A stretch of DNA of 31,069 nucleotides from a virus. Under the pieces are notes generated by a model. The model did not search any database, was not told where the DNA came from, and saw only the letters and a program-made list of their open reading frames with translations. The number at the start of each line of letters is the position of its first letter. The first letter of the stretch is position 1. This document shows, one piece after another, positions 8,001-17,400 of this stretch. The stretch spans positions 1 through 31,069 of the IMG/VR virus record IMGVR_UViG_3300020442_003005, one strand, 5' to 3'. The position numbers and the translations under genes are program-made.

Positions 8001-8722
8001 CAGGTAGTATTGTATTACAACCTGCAGATGGACAAGTTGATGTAAACTCAACAGGTAGTTTAACATTACCAAGAGGTACAACAGCACAACGTCCAGGTAG
8101 TGCTGTAAATGGTATGATTCGTTATAACACAGATACTGATGTATTTGAGGGTTATGACGGACAGTGGATTACACTAAATGGTGTACGTGATGTTGACCAA
8201 GACACATATATTTTGGCAGAGCAAACACCAGGATCAGACGACGATACATTATATTTTTATGCTGGTGGGCAATTAGTTGCAGATGTAAATCAAACACGTT
8301 TCAACGTAAACAAATTAGCAGTAGATGACATCGAAATCGAAGGAAATACTGTAAGAACTGTTACTACAAACGCAGATTTGAACCTACAAGCAAACGGAAC
8401 TGGTAAAGTTATCATAGAAAACTTTGGTTTCAATCAAAATTCGATAACTAATAGTGTAGCCGGTGCAGTAACTACTCTTGCCCAGACTGGAAATGGTTAT
8501 TTCAAGATTGAAGGACAGGGCGGATTTGTTATTCCTGTAGGTGACCTAACTAATAGACACCCTACACCAGAAACTGGAATGATGCGTTTTAACACGCAAG
8601 ATGACAGAGTTGAAATTTATGACCAAGCAGGTCAGTGGGTGTCAGTAGCAGGTAGTTCAGGTGCGGTATCGGCTCAGGACGCAGAACAAATTGCAATACA
8701 AATGGCAGTGGTTTTAGGATAA
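5009..8722 (+). CDS. Large beta-helical tail-fibre-like protein with LamG insertion (1237 aa)
   Basis: This is a paralogue of the 947-residue fibre. Residues 1-60 match its attachment-like N-terminus (MAVGRISGPLLKSNLLRQG). The beta-helix begins at residue 226 (VYYVAKNGDDTHAGQ, GDTIHLYPGDYEEVFPLTVP). After VEWLNSFVYFADK (about 425) comes an insertion of roughly 280 residues absent from the paralogue. Its second half (about 513-705) is a LamG/concanavalin-like lectin domain, with the typical blocks GTGSLMLDGTGDYIAV, FSIEGWFYA, TWTHVAVTRTGTTLNLYVNG and GHIDDFRISTVARYT. The helix resumes at CEIRSIGSACVYGNYGV. It then has SVDHRGDFRVGDIFHVD (about 802-820), a VYDLG...RWRKAYLGE block (about 931) and two LP/VP...RP...RFNT modules near 1020 and 1178. 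The start is GTG at 5009, chosen because AGGAG lies 7 bases upstream and the residues align with the paralogue. Confidence 0.72.
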   Translation: MAVGRISGPLLKSNLLRQGVDLAFETDLLYLDVTNRRIGVKTNAPAETLDINGSARIQTLDILDTSLPIGNITINGANSTIDTSASSITLGTPGKVIIADNVDIDDVNINGTTFTALGTNQNFEFRPNGTGTVNFYGNTNVTGNLHATGNISADGDITIGDADTDTITINADIASNLLPDATNTYDIGSTAKKWRHGYFNDLTATSITTQGLAVGDLDLTAVPGNVYYVAKNGDDTHAGQHPQDPFLTITKALSVASAGDTIHLYPGDYEEVFPLTVPTGVNIVGEGIRSVNITPTSATNNLNCFILQGETTVSNLTIKDFYYDNVNDTGWAFSFANNFEVTSRSPYIKNVSVITKGSVTSASDPRGFDQGDAGRGAKLDGEQATANSREASMLFHAVTFITPAGIGLKAYNGARVEWLNSFVYFADKAMVGENGVNGLKGTGKTKIKLSGLVGTPTATETFTYVDSNGQNVNATVSSVDGDYIFLNGNVAGLETKYQRGGKTIISNGNAQIDTTIKKFGTGSLMLDGTGDYIAVANDPDFGFGTGTFSIEGWFYANNVSGTKAMIDMRAGTNTDPGLYVRLVDDVVYVYYNGADILNGGSISATTWTHVAVTRTGTTLNLYVNGSRVASNSSFNNDLGASKPLAIGSTYAGADYWDGHIDDFRISTVARYTLGSYTPPLNEVSNDTDTELLLRFNGADSSNNFVDEVIVLQSIGFGGGAYATGIELADFSDFGCEIRSIGSACVYGNYGVYGDGNGVVMYLIGQNLAYIGVGKRVDNDQTYVVQSQEVTKLNSANVFYSSVDHRGDFRVGDIFHVDQELGTVNFTNANFNIDTLESVRFSSGSSTTVIDGTKLQTGNIKFSGNTVESLSGNLNIDSADGIVNFADNVNIAGNLDVTGDVTIGGNITIGDAPSDSISIIAGISSNLVPEGDGVYDLGIPSNRWRKAYLGEAQIDDVNINTNVIQTTNTNQDLELRASGTGSIVVDNLSFRTNIISSDTGSIVLQPADGQVDVNSTGSLTLPRGTTAQRPGSAVNGMIRYNTDTDVFEGYDGQWITLNGVRDVDQDTYILAEQTPGSDDDTLYFYAGGQLVADVNQTRFNVNKLAVDDIEIEGNTVRTVTTNADLNLQANGTGKVIIENFGFNQNSITNSVAGAVTTLAQTGNGYFKIEGQGGFVIPVGDLTNRHPTPETGMMRFNTQDDRVEIYDQAGQWVSVAGSSGAVSAQDAEQIAIQMAVVLG
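6176..6218 (+). repeat. 43-bp direct repeat, copy 2 (within the 1237-aa fibre gene)
   Basis: Identical to 3214-3256. Both copies lie at the equivalent point of the beta-helix, just before the VEWLNSF strand and the LamG insertion site of this gene. Confidence 0.85.
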
Positions 8723-8726
8723 TAGA

Positions 8727-9056
8727 ATGGCAACATTTTTTAAAAATAAAGTAGTAAAAGAAATAGGAAAAGTAAACGTACCAATTTATGAAGTTGGTCC
8801 AAGTGCAAGAGCAACTGTAATTGGTTTAAGTTTAGCAAACTTAACTGAATCAGTAGTTAGTGCTTCGGTACAGATTGCAGATGATACTTCCGTTACAGGT
8901 TACTACATCAAAGACGTATTGATTCCACCAAACGCATCTTTGAAAGTATTAAATGGTGGTGAAAAAATTATTCTTGCGGCAACAAATATTCTGTATGTAC
9001 AAGCAGATATTGACGCAAGTTTAGATTGTGTAATGAGTTTCGTGGAGATAGTGTAA
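8727..9056 (+). CDS. Small beta-sandwich virion protein, paralogue 2 of 3 (109 aa)
   Basis: This is a small all-beta protein resembling the products at 1105 and 22840 in length and layout: a VPIYEVGPSARATVIGLSLAN strand pair, a YYIKDVLIPPNASLKVLNGG loop (compare YIEYDTEVLAHGVLERSG in the third), and a final strand near DCVMSFVEIV (compare VVFGIE). It has the least obvious similarity of the three, so membership is inferred from pattern and position rather than clear identity. It begins four bases after the stop of the 1237-residue fibre with AGGAT upstream, and is followed with a one-base gap by the next gene, so these are co-transcribed. A fibre-accessory role is likely; no enzymatic motif is seen. 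Confidence 0.55.
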   Translation: MATFFKNKVVKEIGKVNVPIYEVGPSARATVIGLSLANLTESVVSASVQIADDTSVTGYYIKDVLIPPNASLKVLNGGEKIILAATNILYVQADIDASLDCVMSFVEIV

Positions 9057-9057
9057 C

Positions 9058-9516
9058 ATGAGTCAATTCTTTACAGGTCAAAGTATTACAAACGTAATCC
9101 AAGACAATCTTGGAGAAAGATATTTTTATGGTTTACGTAGATCAGACGAAGGTGAACTGTTTTTAGGAAAACTTGACCAGTTAAGTTTAGAAGATACTAT
9201 ACAAATTAATAAAGAAGGTGATGTAGAAGATAACTTCACTGACTTTGATGAAGGTGTAGAATTTTTTGAAGGTAGAGATTCAGCACACAATTTAACTTAT
9301 AAGAATTTAAATTATGAACAATTTCGTTGGGATGATGCAAATTTATTTTATTACGTTAATGATGAAGGTGAATTAGTTGTAAGAATTAATCAAGGACGTA
9401 ATGATGGTGCAGTAGAATATGCCGGCGACACAATTACTATTGTAGATAGTGACAAAGAATGGGATAACACTAATCTTACATTAGATAATAACAACATTAC
9501 GTTTGACGCAACATAG
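9058..9516 (+). CDS. Conserved phage structural-region protein, YFYGLRR family copy 1 (152 aa)
   Basis: This is a paralogue of the product at 11002. Shared blocks in order are RYFYGLRR (about 21-28), a GELFLGKLDQ strand, an FEGRDSAHNL block, NLNYEQFRWDD, and NLFYYVNDEGELVVRINQ (to about 113). This copy has an extra C-terminal stretch of about 35 residues, rich in Asp and Asn, that the other lacks. I do not recognise a named domain. The dense aromatic and acidic content, lack of signal or membrane segments and position between fibre genes suggest a virion or assembly protein. The start is ATG at 9058, two bases after the preceding stop, with GGAG upstream. Confidence 0.55.
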   Translation: MSQFFTGQSITNVIQDNLGERYFYGLRRSDEGELFLGKLDQLSLEDTIQINKEGDVEDNFTDFDEGVEFFEGRDSAHNLTYKNLNYEQFRWDDANLFYYVNDEGELVVRINQGRNDGAVEYAGDTITIVDSDKEWDNTNLTLDNNNITFDAT

Positions 9517-9531
9517 GAGCAGGAGTAGGAC

Positions 9532-10992
9532 ATGACAAAACAAGCAGTAAACGTAGGCGTACTTCCAAATGATGGACAAGGAGATAACCTCCGAGCAGGC
9601 GCTACGAAAATTAATAACAACTTTAACGAGTTGTACACAGCATTAGGAGATGGAGACCAGTTAGTAACTATTGTTAACGGTGTTCTAAATTCATTTCCAG
9701 CAACTTCTACAGGAAGTAACAAGGTAACGTTCCTTTACAATAACTTTGCGTCATTACCAAGTCCTACAACATATGACGGAATGTTAGCAAAAGTAACAGC
9801 CGACAACGCAGTTTATTATGCTCATAACAATGCTTGGGTAAAAATGTTAGACAATACAAGTCCGATTGCTTCTTTAGGCAACGTATCTGATTCTGCTCCA
9901 TCAGATGGACAAGCACTTGTTTGGAATCAAAGTAACGCAAGATGGCAACCAGGTAACGTTGCATCAGAAGGTGGATCAAGTACATTCGCTTCACTAACTG
10001 ATACGCCTGCAAACTTTTCGGGTGCTGGTGGACAAATGGTAAGAGTCAACAGCGGAGCAACTGCATTAGAGTATAGTTCAGCAGTAACAGCCGCAGAAGT
10101 AAGTGCAATTCCAATTAGTGCATTAAGTAACGTGTCATCTAACTCTCCAAGTACAGGAGATGTTTTAAAATGGGACGGTAGTTCATGGGCACCAGGGGCG
10201 GATATTGCCTCAGGTGGTAGTGGTCTTGATGCAGACACACTTGACGGATTTGATAGTGCATACTTTTTAGATTATAATAACTTTTCAAACACTCCAACAC
10301 TGTTTGGCGGTGCGTTTTTAAACTTATCAGACACTCCAGCAAACTTTACAGGAGCGGCAAATAGATTTGTTAAAGTTAATTCAGCAGGCAATGCCTTAGA
10401 ATTTGTTGTTGATCAGTCAACAGACCAAAACTTATTTGCTACAATGGCCGGTGATAGTGGTAGTGTAACAGCAAGTGGACTTACAGATACATTTACTATT
10501 GCTGGTGGCACTGATATTGTTACTTCGATTACAGGAGAAACACTTACAATTGACTTCAATGGTACACTTGGAGCAACAACATTAAACGGTTTAACTGATG
10601 TATCAACAGCAAGTGCAGTTGTAGGTAGTGTACCTAAGTATGATGGTACAAGTTTCGTAATGAATAGTGGAGCAAGTATTACATGGACAATTGGAGCCAA
10701 TGGTTCAAGTGATTATACATTTACTGGTCCAGGATTTCCGACAACACAAAATGATCCAGTGTTATACTTAATGCGTGGATTGACATATTATTTTGTTAAC
10801 AACAGTGGCGGCGGACATCCATTCCAGATTAGAGTTTCAAATGGTGGGTCAGCATACAATACAGGAACAACAAATAACGGTGCTTCTACAGGAGTTATTA
10901 CATTTACAGTGCCTATGAATGCTCCAAGTACATTATATTATCAATGTACTGCACACAGTAACATGGGAAATACAATTAATATTGTAAGTTAA
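9532..10992 (+). CDS. Tail-fibre-like protein with C-terminal cupredoxin-like domain (486 aa)
   Basis: The N-terminus (NVGVLPNDGQGDNLRAGATK followed by INNNFNELYTALG) is a common phage tail-protein opening. Residues about 115-400 are imperfect fibre repeats: LGNVSDSAPSDGQALVWN / LSNVSSNSPSTGDVLKWD, LTDTPANFSGAGGQMVRVNS / LSDTPANFTGAANRFVKVNS, and an LDADTLDGFDSAYFLDYNNF segment. Residues about 405-486 form a cupredoxin-like beta domain ending YYQCTAHSNMGNTINIV. It has the four ligands of a type 1 copper site: His429, Cys472, His475 and Met478, with a Cys-x2-His-x2-Met loop like that of amicyanin. Copper binding is inference; many marine proteins carry such domains without a known role. A GGAG-rich stretch precedes ATG 9532. 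The gene is flanked by the two YFYGLRR paralogues. Confidence 0.65.
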   Translation: MTKQAVNVGVLPNDGQGDNLRAGATKINNNFNELYTALGDGDQLVTIVNGVLNSFPATSTGSNKVTFLYNNFASLPSPTTYDGMLAKVTADNAVYYAHNNAWVKMLDNTSPIASLGNVSDSAPSDGQALVWNQSNARWQPGNVASEGGSSTFASLTDTPANFSGAGGQMVRVNSGATALEYSSAVTAAEVSAIPISALSNVSSNSPSTGDVLKWDGSSWAPGADIASGGSGLDADTLDGFDSAYFLDYNNFSNTPTLFGGAFLNLSDTPANFTGAANRFVKVNSAGNALEFVVDQSTDQNLFATMAGDSGSVTASGLTDTFTIAGGTDIVTSITGETLTIDFNGTLGATTLNGLTDVSTASAVVGSVPKYDGTSFVMNSGASITWTIGANGSSDYTFTGPGFPTTQNDPVLYLMRGLTYYFVNNSGGGHPFQIRVSNGGSAYNTGTTNNGASTGVITFTVPMNAPSTLYYQCTAHSNMGNTINIVS

Positions 10993-11001
10993 GGATAGAA
11001 A

Positions 11002-11370
11002 ATGGCAAGTTTTTACGAAGGTACAGAAGTCGGAACACTACTTAAAACTGTAAAAGGCAGTAGATACTTTTATGGTTTACGTAGAACTCAAGACGGCAGT
11101 TTATATCTTGTAAAATCGGATCAAATGAAAAGTACAGACGGTGTACAACTTAATACACCAGGAGATCCAACACAAAACTATCCAGATTTTCAAAGAGGAA
11201 TTGAATTTTTTGAAGGTAGAGATGAAGAACACAATCTATCATATGAAAATCTTCGCTATGAACAGTTTAGATGGGACGATAGAAACTTAATATACTACGT
11301 AGATGAAGAAGGTAACTTAATAGTGCGTATAAACCAGGATTATGATTTTCCAGAAGGGGTATCTGAATAA
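11002..11370 (+). CDS. Conserved phage structural-region protein, YFYGLRR family copy 2 (122 aa)
   Basis: This is a paralogue of the product at 9058, with the same order of blocks: RYFYGLRRTQDG, a SLYLVKSDQ strand, IEFFEGRDEEHNLSYENLRY, EQFRWDD and NLIYYVDEEGNLIVRINQ. It ends soon after this core, so the family's minimal unit is about 115 residues. There is no signal peptide, membrane segment or recognised domain. AAGGAT lies upstream of ATG 11002, nine bases after the stop of the cupredoxin-bearing fibre. Placement of one copy on each side of that fibre suggests a shared partner or a tandem duplication that carried the fibre between copies. Function unknown. Confidence 0.55.
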   Translation: MASFYEGTEVGTLLKTVKGSRYFYGLRRTQDGSLYLVKSDQMKSTDGVQLNTPGDPTQNYPDFQRGIEFFEGRDEEHNLSYENLRYEQFRWDDRNLIYYVDEEGNLIVRINQDYDFPEGVSE

Positions 11371-11372
11371 TG

Positions 11373-11380
11373 GTTAAATA
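11373..11380 (+). promoter_or_regulatory. Late-promoter-like octamer GTTAAATA (imperfect)
   Basis: GTTAAATACAATAG differs by one base from the ATAAATACAATAG seen before the gene at 23182. It ends 26 bases before the ATG at 11407, with an AGGAAG ribosome site between them, so the spacing suits a late promoter for the first giant fibre. Confidence 0.4.
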
Positions 11381-11406
11381 CAATAGTAAATCAGGAAGCA
11401 AAATAA

Positions 11407-14400
11407 ATGGCTGAATTTAAAATTGATAGAATACGATTTAGATGGACTGGAAATTGGCAGGCCGCTAAACAATACATAAAAGACGACATCGTTGCATACG
11501 GTGGTAAGACTTTTGTGTGTCTAAATGGACACACATCAGATCCTGATTTTTATATTGATTATCTAAACCAAACATTACCTAAATGGACACAGATGACTGA
11601 TGGTTATCAGTGGGTAAATCAGTGGACACCTGGAACTTATTACAAAGTAAATGACATTGTACGTTACGGCGGACAAGTATATGCGGCTATTGTTGGTCAC
11701 AGTGCTACAAGTTACACACCTCCATCGTCTACTACAACAATTAATGTTACAGTTGATATGGATACTGGCTCAATTACCGATACAGGTAGAGCAAATACTA
11801 CAACAGGTGCACTTTATCTAAATGGTGTTGAAAGAAATATCCTTACAATAGATAAAGGTACAACTTACATATTTGATCAAACAGATGCAACTAATGTAAA
11901 CTTTGGTGGACAACAACATCCGATTGCATTCAGTGTGTATGAAGACGGCGATAAGCATGAAACTCCACTTGTAGATTATTACTCAGATGGAATAACATAT
12001 CTAATTGATGGCATTGAAGTTACAGAAGCAACTTACCTAAGTGGTTTTGCTGGTGCAAGTTCAAGACAGGTTCGTTTTATTGTACCAAATAATGCTCCAG
12101 ATAAACTTTATTACTTTAATAGAACTGTAAACAGTAAAGACAAAGGTGCATATTTAAATGTTGAAACACCAGGACAGATTGGTGCTAACGATTTTGGTAA
12201 CTGGAAATTAATTACAGCAGATCAAAACTGGAGATATGAATGGTTACCACAAGTAATTTATAGACTTGGTGACTGTGTTAAGTATGGAGGTAATGTTTAC
12301 AAGTGTACAACTGAACACGTTTCTTCAACTACTGTTGCAGGACTTGAAGCAGATTCAACTAAATGGCAAACAGTTACAAGATCAGATAATTGGAAAGACT
12401 ATTGGACACCAAGAACACGTTACGTCTACGATGATGTTGTAAGATATGGTGGAATAATTTATCGTTGTATTACTGGTCATGTTAGTGCAAACGATGATGC
12501 ATTAGGTCTTGAAGAAGATTCAACTAAATGGGAAGATTTAATAAGTGGTATCGATTACAAACAACATTGGGTACCAAGTAGAAACATCACAGTTACAAGC
12601 ATTGGTGCAGGTATTGTTACATCAGGCGCTCATAATTTAGCAAATGGTGATTTAGTACAGTATAATACAGACGGAACTGATGCAGACAACATAGATAATG
12701 ACACTTATTATTATGTAAGAGTAGTAAGTGCAACAGAATTTAAACTTTACAGATACTATGACGATGCTTTAGCAGATAGAAATAATTTAAATGCTGATGG
12801 CGGTACAGGTAACCAAACATTTATTAAACGTTACAAGTACAAGAAAGGTGACATAGTTAGATATGGTCCAACTATGTGGTACTGTACAGACGGACACAAC
12901 ACAAATGAAGTGTTTGCAGAAAGTTTCTTTAACATTTGGCTTCCAGGATATGACTACGAATTAGAATGGACTGCTTCTGAAACTTATCAACCAGGCGATA
13001 TTGTTAAACATGGTGGTTATTCTTATACAGCATTAACAGTTAATACAAACAGTGTTCCGTCATTTAACGGAATAACACAAAATACAGGTGATTGGGAACT
13101 ATTAACAACTGGTTACAGAATGGGTGGTCAATATAATACCAACCCTGACTTGGCTGATGAAGCATCTTATTGGGATATAGCACAACAATATTACACAGGT
13201 GATGTAGTAAGATTTGGTGGTTATCTATATATTGCATTAAGAGATAGTTTAGGATCAGAACCAGATGATCAAATACAGACTATTGACGTTACAATTACTG
13301 TAGGTAATCCAGGTAGTGGCAACAGATACTATGTGAATGGTGTGCTTGAAGGTCCTATTACACTTATAGAAGGTAACACTTACAAGTTTATCCAGAATGA
13401 TTCTTCAAACTTAACACATCAACTTTATATTAGTACAACACAGAATGGTCATCATACAGGTGGACAATACAACTATGTTGAAAATGGAGTAACTTACTGG
13501 TTAGATGGCGTTCAAGTTGCTGACTTTGCCGCATATGGAACCGGGTTTGCCGCGGCAACTGAAAGATATGTTCAGTACATAGTACCACGTGATGCATACA
13601 AGGCCAACTATCTTGTGTGTGCAAACCATTCAGGTATGTACGGTGCTGGTGTAATGACCACACAGTACTCTAATAACAACTGGCAAACACTTATCGACGG
13701 TGACAGATTTAGAGGTAACTGGTCAGATACAATACTTGTAGACGGTGTAAATTCAACAAACAACTATTTCCTTGGAGATATTGTTACGTATGAAGGTACA
13801 CTGTGGCGTTGTATTAAGAGACATACTGCTTCGCAGTCAGGTACAAGACCAGATTTAGATGTAGAATATACAAATGAAAACTTTTGGACAAAAGTTATCC
13901 AAGGTGGTAACAACAACGTTCTTCAATATTATGGTGATATTAGAACACATGACGGCACAGATCATGTAAGACTTGGTATTGGAAATCCAGGTGACTCACT
14001 AAAAGTTGATGCTAATGATAATTTAATCTGGGAAGCACAAGAACAAACAGACAAAGTTTATTTTGTATCGCCAGATGGTATTGATAGCACAGATACTGGT
14101 AGAGGTTTATCACAAACTGCACCATTTAAAACTATCAAATATGCTACACAGTACATTTTAGCAGACGAAGGTACAAGAGCGCCTGCAACTATTCTTGTTA
14201 AAACAGGAAGATATAAAGAAATTTGTCCAATCAAAGTGCCGGCTAACGTTGCTATTGTTGGAGATGAATTACGTTCTACTTTTGTAGAACCAACAGACGA
14301 AACTAAAGACCAAGATATGTTCCAAGTACGTAACGGTTGTGGTCTTAGAAATATGACACTATCAGGATTACAAGGCGAGTTTACGGCGGCAGATGCCTAC

Positions 14401-17400
14401 TTACTTAAAAGAGTAACTGGCGGTGCCTTTGTTGCACTTGATCCAGGAACAGGTCCAGACGATACCAGTGTGTGGGTAACAAACAAATCAACTTATGTAC
14501 AAAACGTTTCAACATTTGGTAACAAATGTGTTGGTATGAAAGTTGATGGAACACTGCACAATGGTGGTAACAAGTCTATTGTTGCTAATGACTTTACACA
14601 AATTATTCAAGATGGTATTGGCTACTGGTGTAATGCTGATGGTTTATCAGAACTTGTATCAGTGTTTACATATTATTGTTACATAGGTTATCTATGTACA
14701 GATGGTGGTAAGGTTCGTGCTACTAATGGTAACAACTCATATGGTGAATATGGTTCAGTTGCTGTTGGATTTGATCAAAACGAAACTCCAATCAGTGCTA
14801 AAGTAAACAACTATTCAAAAGAAGCAACTGTAAGTAAAGTTTACAACGATGAAAACAAATTATTTGCAGTAGGTTACAGTAATACAGGTACACATTATAC
14901 AAACGGTACTGTAACTATTACAGGTTCAGGTGAAAACGCGGCAGGTTCAATTACAGAAATTAGAAATGGTTCTGTAACAGAAATTAGAATTACTGATCCA
15001 GGCGACTCATCAGCGGCAGGCGGTGGTGGTTACACCTATGCCAACAACAGAGGTCAAGGTGGATCAACAACAAGCATACAAATTGCTAACCAAGATACAA
15101 ATAATGAAACATACTATTTGAATCATTTAATTACTATTGTAGAAGGTGAAGGTCGTGGACAGTATGCTTATATAACAAGTTATGATTGGAACAACGGTGG
15201 CGCAACTGCTGTATCAGTAACAAGTGGACAAGATGCTACACTTACTGAAGGAACATACACAGGAGTAAGAGGCGCAAGTTCAAGAGTAGATGCTACTGAG
15301 CCAACATTCACAATTTCAGTTGACGCAACAGGAGTTGTACAAGCGGCAATTACTGATCCAGGTACTGGAAACCAAGTAGGTGATATTATTACAATTCAAA
15401 ATGCTGAAGTTGGAGGCACTGGACAAAATATTACGCTTAATGTAGATAGTGTTACTGCTGGTGATAAAACAATGACCGTTGCAAGACCTGTAGACGGACA
15501 ACCAGGATGGCAACATCATTTACCAGGTGAAACATTATCAGGAGCAGTTGGAACCGATAAAGAATTAAGACCATTAGATGAAACAACCAGATATGAAATT
15601 ACACCAAGGTTGACGTTTAGTGCTCCACCTTATACAGCAAACAGCACAAACTTACCAACAGGTAGTTCAGTTGTTGCAAGTGCTGTAAGAACTTTTGAAG
15701 AAAGTAACACAAATATTACAAGAACTGTGATTGTAGGTAATAATACTATTGTGTATTCAGACAGTGGAACATCATTTACAGAAGCAAGTTCTTATCAAGA
15801 TTTAAATTATGTTGGCGTAGCGTCAATCAACAGTGGTTGGATGGCTATAGATGGCAATGGTAGATGTAAGTTTAGTACTAATGGCCAATCATGGGCAGAT
15901 GCAGGTGCAAACTTATTAAGTTATGGTTTGACTTTCAATAACATAGGTGGTGGAAACAATGTATTAATTGCAACAGCGGATTCAACATCAAACATTTACA
16001 GATCAACAGACGGTGGACAAAACTGGTCACAAGTTAATGCAAATGTAAGTAATGCAAAATTTGTTGCATATGGTAACGGTAAATGGGTATTAGCAAACGA
16101 AGCCGGTGACACATATGAAAGTATTGACGATGGTGTTAACTGGGCGGCAGGTCCAGACATTGGTGGTGTTCAATATGACATCACAGATTTAAAATTTGGT
16201 GGCGGAAAATTTGTAGCAACTTGTTTTGATTCACCAAACGATTTATCAACTGTTAATAATGCTTTCCATTACAGTTTTACAGACGCGGCAACCACAGCAG
16301 GAAACACTGTATGGTTAAAAGGTGAAGATACAAATGTTGCTGATAACATTTATGTAAACTATCAACAGGGTACATGGTTAGGTGTAACAGCATCAGGTAG
16401 TATTATTCAATCAGACGACGGTGTATATTGGGAAAACAAAGGAACTGTAAGTGGATCATACAACGGTATGGCTTGTGGTGTAACACAAGATGGTCCTGCG
16501 TTTTATCCTTTACAAACTGGACAACAAGCATCTTTAGATGTTATTACAACAGGTGCAACAACAAGAGCAACTGCAAGAGTAGATGGCGGTAAGATTACAG
16601 AATTTATTATCCAAGAACCAGGAAGTGGTTACGGACAAAACTCACCAACTATGACAATTATTGATAACAACAATACAAAAGATATTAGTTACAATATTAG
16701 AATGGCAAACGGTACTGTTGGACAAGTTGAATTTACTAATAGAGGTACAGGATATATCAACATTGGTGTAACAGTTGATGGTGATGGTTATGCAGATCTA
16801 TATCAAACTGGTGATAAATTAATTGTAAAAGAATTATCAAGAGAACCTGGACCAGGTGACAACTTATACATTACAGGAATTAATGATATCTATTATGCTG
16901 TACAATCAGTAGCAGACTTAACAGGTTCTGCAGGTAATTACACTGCAACACTAACAATTACTCCAACACTTGATAGAGCAGAATCTCCAGAACATGAAAC
17001 TGATTTAATAATTAGACAGAAATATTCACAGGTTAGATTAACAGGTCATGACTTCCTTGAAATTGGTAAGGGTAATTTATATACATCACAGTATCCTTTA
17101 CTAACACCAATTGAAGGTTATGACGTAAGAGAGTTCCAAGAAACAGAAAATGCAGGCGGTGGTAGAGTTTTCTATACATCAACTGACCAAGATGGTAACT
17201 TTAGAGTTGGTGAACTATTTAAAGTTGAACAGTCAACTGGTATTGTATCACTTAATGCTTCATACTTTGAATTAGATGGTTTAAGTGAACTACGTTTAGG
17301 TGGTGTTACACTTGGTGGCACAAATGCTGTTATTAAAGAGTTTTCTACAGACACAACATTTACTGCGAACAGTAACGAAATTGTTCCTACACAGAGAGCA

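Noticed and set aside
10740-10989. A phage-borne plastocyanin (electron-transfer) gene
   Set aside because: The cupredoxin-like segment is the end of a long fibre open frame, without a signal peptide or separate start.
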